DNA of 6,720 nt from DASVDK01 sp036381125 [NCBI: Thermodesulfobacteriota bacterium] (lineage in GTDB: Bacteria; DASVDK01). This document shows positions 4,376 to 6,720 of the stretch, piece after piece. How positions within the stretch are numbered: position 1 is the stretch's first letter; each line of letters opens with the position of its first letter. The notes beneath the pieces are model-generated. The model was not told where the DNA came from and searched no databases. It worked only from the letters and a program-made list of their open reading frames with translations. The stretch covers positions 1-6,720 of the forward strand of contig DASVDK010000143.1 in NCBI GenBank assembly GCA_036381125.1, in the 5' to 3' direction. The position numbers and the translations under genes were made by a program.

Positions 4376-5767
4376 TTACGCGTGAATCGCCCTCCCGTCC
4401 ACCGCGAGCGCCGCCTCCTTGAGGACCTCGGCGAGGGTCGGGTGGGCGTGCGTGGCCCGTCCGAGGTCCTCGGCGGAGGCGCCGAACTCGATCGCCACCG
4501 AGGCCTCCGCGATCAGGTCCCCGGCCCGCGGCCCCACGATGTGGACGCCGAGGATGCGGTCGGTCTCGGCGTGCGCGAGCATCTTCACCCGGCCGTCGAT
4601 CTGCCCGAGGGCGCGCGCCCGCCCGTTGCCGCGGAAGAAGAAGACGCCCTTGCGGTACGGGATGCCGGCGGCCTTCAGCTCCTCCTCGGTCTTCCCCACC
4701 GAGGCGACCTCGGGGTTGGTGTAGACGACGTTCGGGATGGCGTCGTAGTTGACGTGGCCGTAACCGGTGACGATCCGCTCGACGCAGGCGACGCCCTCCT
4801 CGGAGGCCTTGTGCGCCAGCATGGGGCCGCGGATCACGTCCCCGATGGCGTAGATGCCTCGGGCGGTCGTCTCGAAGTGGTCGTTCACCGGGATGCGACC
4901 CTTCTCGTCGGTCCTGATCTCCACCGACTCGAGGCCGAGGCCGTCGGTGTTGGGGATGCGGCCGACGGCCACGAGGACCCGGTCGGCGGTGATCGGCTCC
5001 ATCCCTTCCGCCTCGACGACGGCCGTCTTGCCGTTCACCTTCGCGCCGGTGACGCGGGCGCCGAGGCGGAAGTCGAGCCCCTGGCGCGCGAGGACCCGCC
5101 GCGCCTCGGCGGCGATCTCGGCGTCCATCCCGAGGAGGATCCGGTCGGCGTACTCGAGGACGGTCACCTTCGAGCCGAGCCGCGCCCAGACCGAGCCCAG
5201 CTCGAGCCCGATCGCTCCGGCGCCGATCACGACGAGCCGCTTCGGGACCTCGGGATAGGCGAGCGCCTCGGTGGACGTGCCGATCCGGTCGCCGTCGGTC
5301 GTCACGCCCCTGAGCGGCGCCACCTTGCTGCCGGTGGCGATGAGGACGTGGGTCGTCTCGAGGTCGACCTCGCCGTCGCCGCCGCTCACCACGACGCGGC
5401 CGGGACCGGCGAGGCGGCCGTGACCGAGGTAGCGCGTGATCCTGTTCTTCTTGAAGAGCCCCTCGACCCCGTTCGTGTTGGCGCGGACGACCTCGTCCTT
5501 GCGCTTGAGCATCGCCGCCAGGTCGACCTCGACCTTCGGCACGCGGATCCCGTGCGCCGAGAAGCCGTTCTTCGCCTCGTGGACCAGCTCCGAGGACTCG
5601 AGCATCGCCTTGCTCGGGATGCACCCGATCCTGAGGCAGGTGCCGCCGAGGGCCGCCTCCTTCTCGACGCAGGCGACGTTCAGGCCGAGCTGCGCGCCGC
5701 GGATGGCCGCGACGTAGCCGCCCGGGCCCGACCCGATGACGACGAGGTCGTGCTTCGCGCGTGCCAC
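4376..5767 (-). CDS. lpdA: Dihydrolipoyl dehydrogenase (E3)
   Basis: This FAD-dependent disulphide reductase reoxidises the dihydrolipoyl arm of E2 and passes electrons to NAD+; it works in the cytosolic 2-oxoglutarate and pyruvate dehydrogenase complexes and the glycine cleavage system. The 463 residues are full length. Seen in order: FAD-binding GSGPGG (12-17), the redox-active pair Cys44/Cys49 in GGTCLRIGCIPSK, ATGS (144-147), NAD-binding GAGAIG (182-187), the second FAD motif AIGD (307-310), and the dimer-interface active-site His442/Glu447 in HAHPTLAE. The start is GTG at 5767-5765, only three bases after the sucB stop, with GAGG overlapping the end of sucB, which points to translational coupling. 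There is no N-terminal lipoyl domain. Nothing essential is missing. Confidence 0.97.
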   Translation of the reverse strand: MARAKHDLVVIGSGPGGYVAAIRGAQLGLNVACVEKEAALGGTCLRIGCIPSKAMLESSELVHEAKNGFSAHGIRVPKVEVDLAAMLKRKDEVVRANTNGVEGLFKKNRITRYLGHGRLAGPGRVVVSGGDGEVDLETTHVLIATGSKVAPLRGVTTDGDRIGTSTEALAYPEVPKRLVVIGAGAIGLELGSVWARLGSKVTVLEYADRILLGMDAEIAAEARRVLARQGLDFRLGARVTGAKVNGKTAVVEAEGMEPITADRVLVAVGRIPNTDGLGLESVEIRTDEKGRIPVNDHFETTARGIYAIGDVIRGPMLAHKASEEGVACVERIVTGYGHVNYDAIPNVVYTNPEVASVGKTEEELKAAGIPYRKGVFFFRGNGRARALGQIDGRVKMLAHAETDRILGVHIVGPRAGDLIAEASVAIEFGASAEDLGRATHAHPTLAEVLKEAALAVDGRAIHA

Positions 5768-5770
5768 GCC

Positions 5771-6720
<950 letters not shown>

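Overview
The window is chromosomal DNA from a very GC-rich bacterium. Wobble positions are almost all G or C, several genes use GTG starts, and the opposite strand carries long fortuitous open frames. The gene set (2-oxo acid dehydrogenase E2 and E3, LipB, MEP-pathway IspH, DeoC) is ordinary for a free-living heterotroph. The style and the short CCCCTCCC/GGGAGGGG-type hairpins would fit an uncultured soil or subsurface lineage such as Rokubacteria/Methylomirabilota or a delta-proteobacterial relative. That placement is an inference from style, not a demonstrated assignment.

Layout, left to right. Positions 1-391 (minus) hold the N-terminus of a heavy-metal (probably copper) P1B-type ATPase: a YHS domain followed by two heavy-metal-binding TCPMHP units, the second cut by the window edge. 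It has its own promoter (TTGACA / TAGAGT), a hairpin at the predicted 5' end of the mRNA and a strong Shine-Dalgarno. From 392 to 1131 there is no confident gene. This stretch holds the ATPase promoter, two hairpins of the same design, an open frame with a signal-peptide-like start, and a tandem decamer. A tRNA-Leu (anticodon UAG) with an encoded CCA is at 1132-1214 (minus). A single-domain universal stress protein is at 1486-1956 (plus).

Positions 2040-6720 are a compact minus-strand cluster, transcribed right to left: sucB (E2, start beyond the window), lpdA (E3), lipB (octanoyl transferase), ispH (HMBPP reductase) and deoC (deoxyribose-phosphate aldolase). SucB and LpdA are two subunits of the 2-oxoglutarate dehydrogenase complex. 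LipB supplies the octanoyl group that becomes the lipoyl cofactor of E2, so the first three genes form a clear functional unit. IspH and DeoC are metabolically separate but are spaced like operon members. The universal stress gene converges on deoC across an 83-bp gap.

I see no phage, CRISPR, transposase or defence genes, and no convincing undescribed multi-gene system. The most unusual features are a palindromic repeat-like sequence translated inside the E2 linker, twin hairpins in front of the metal ATPase with a possible anti-Shine-Dalgarno arrangement, and departures from consensus at conserved positions in DeoC, IspH and the universal stress protein.
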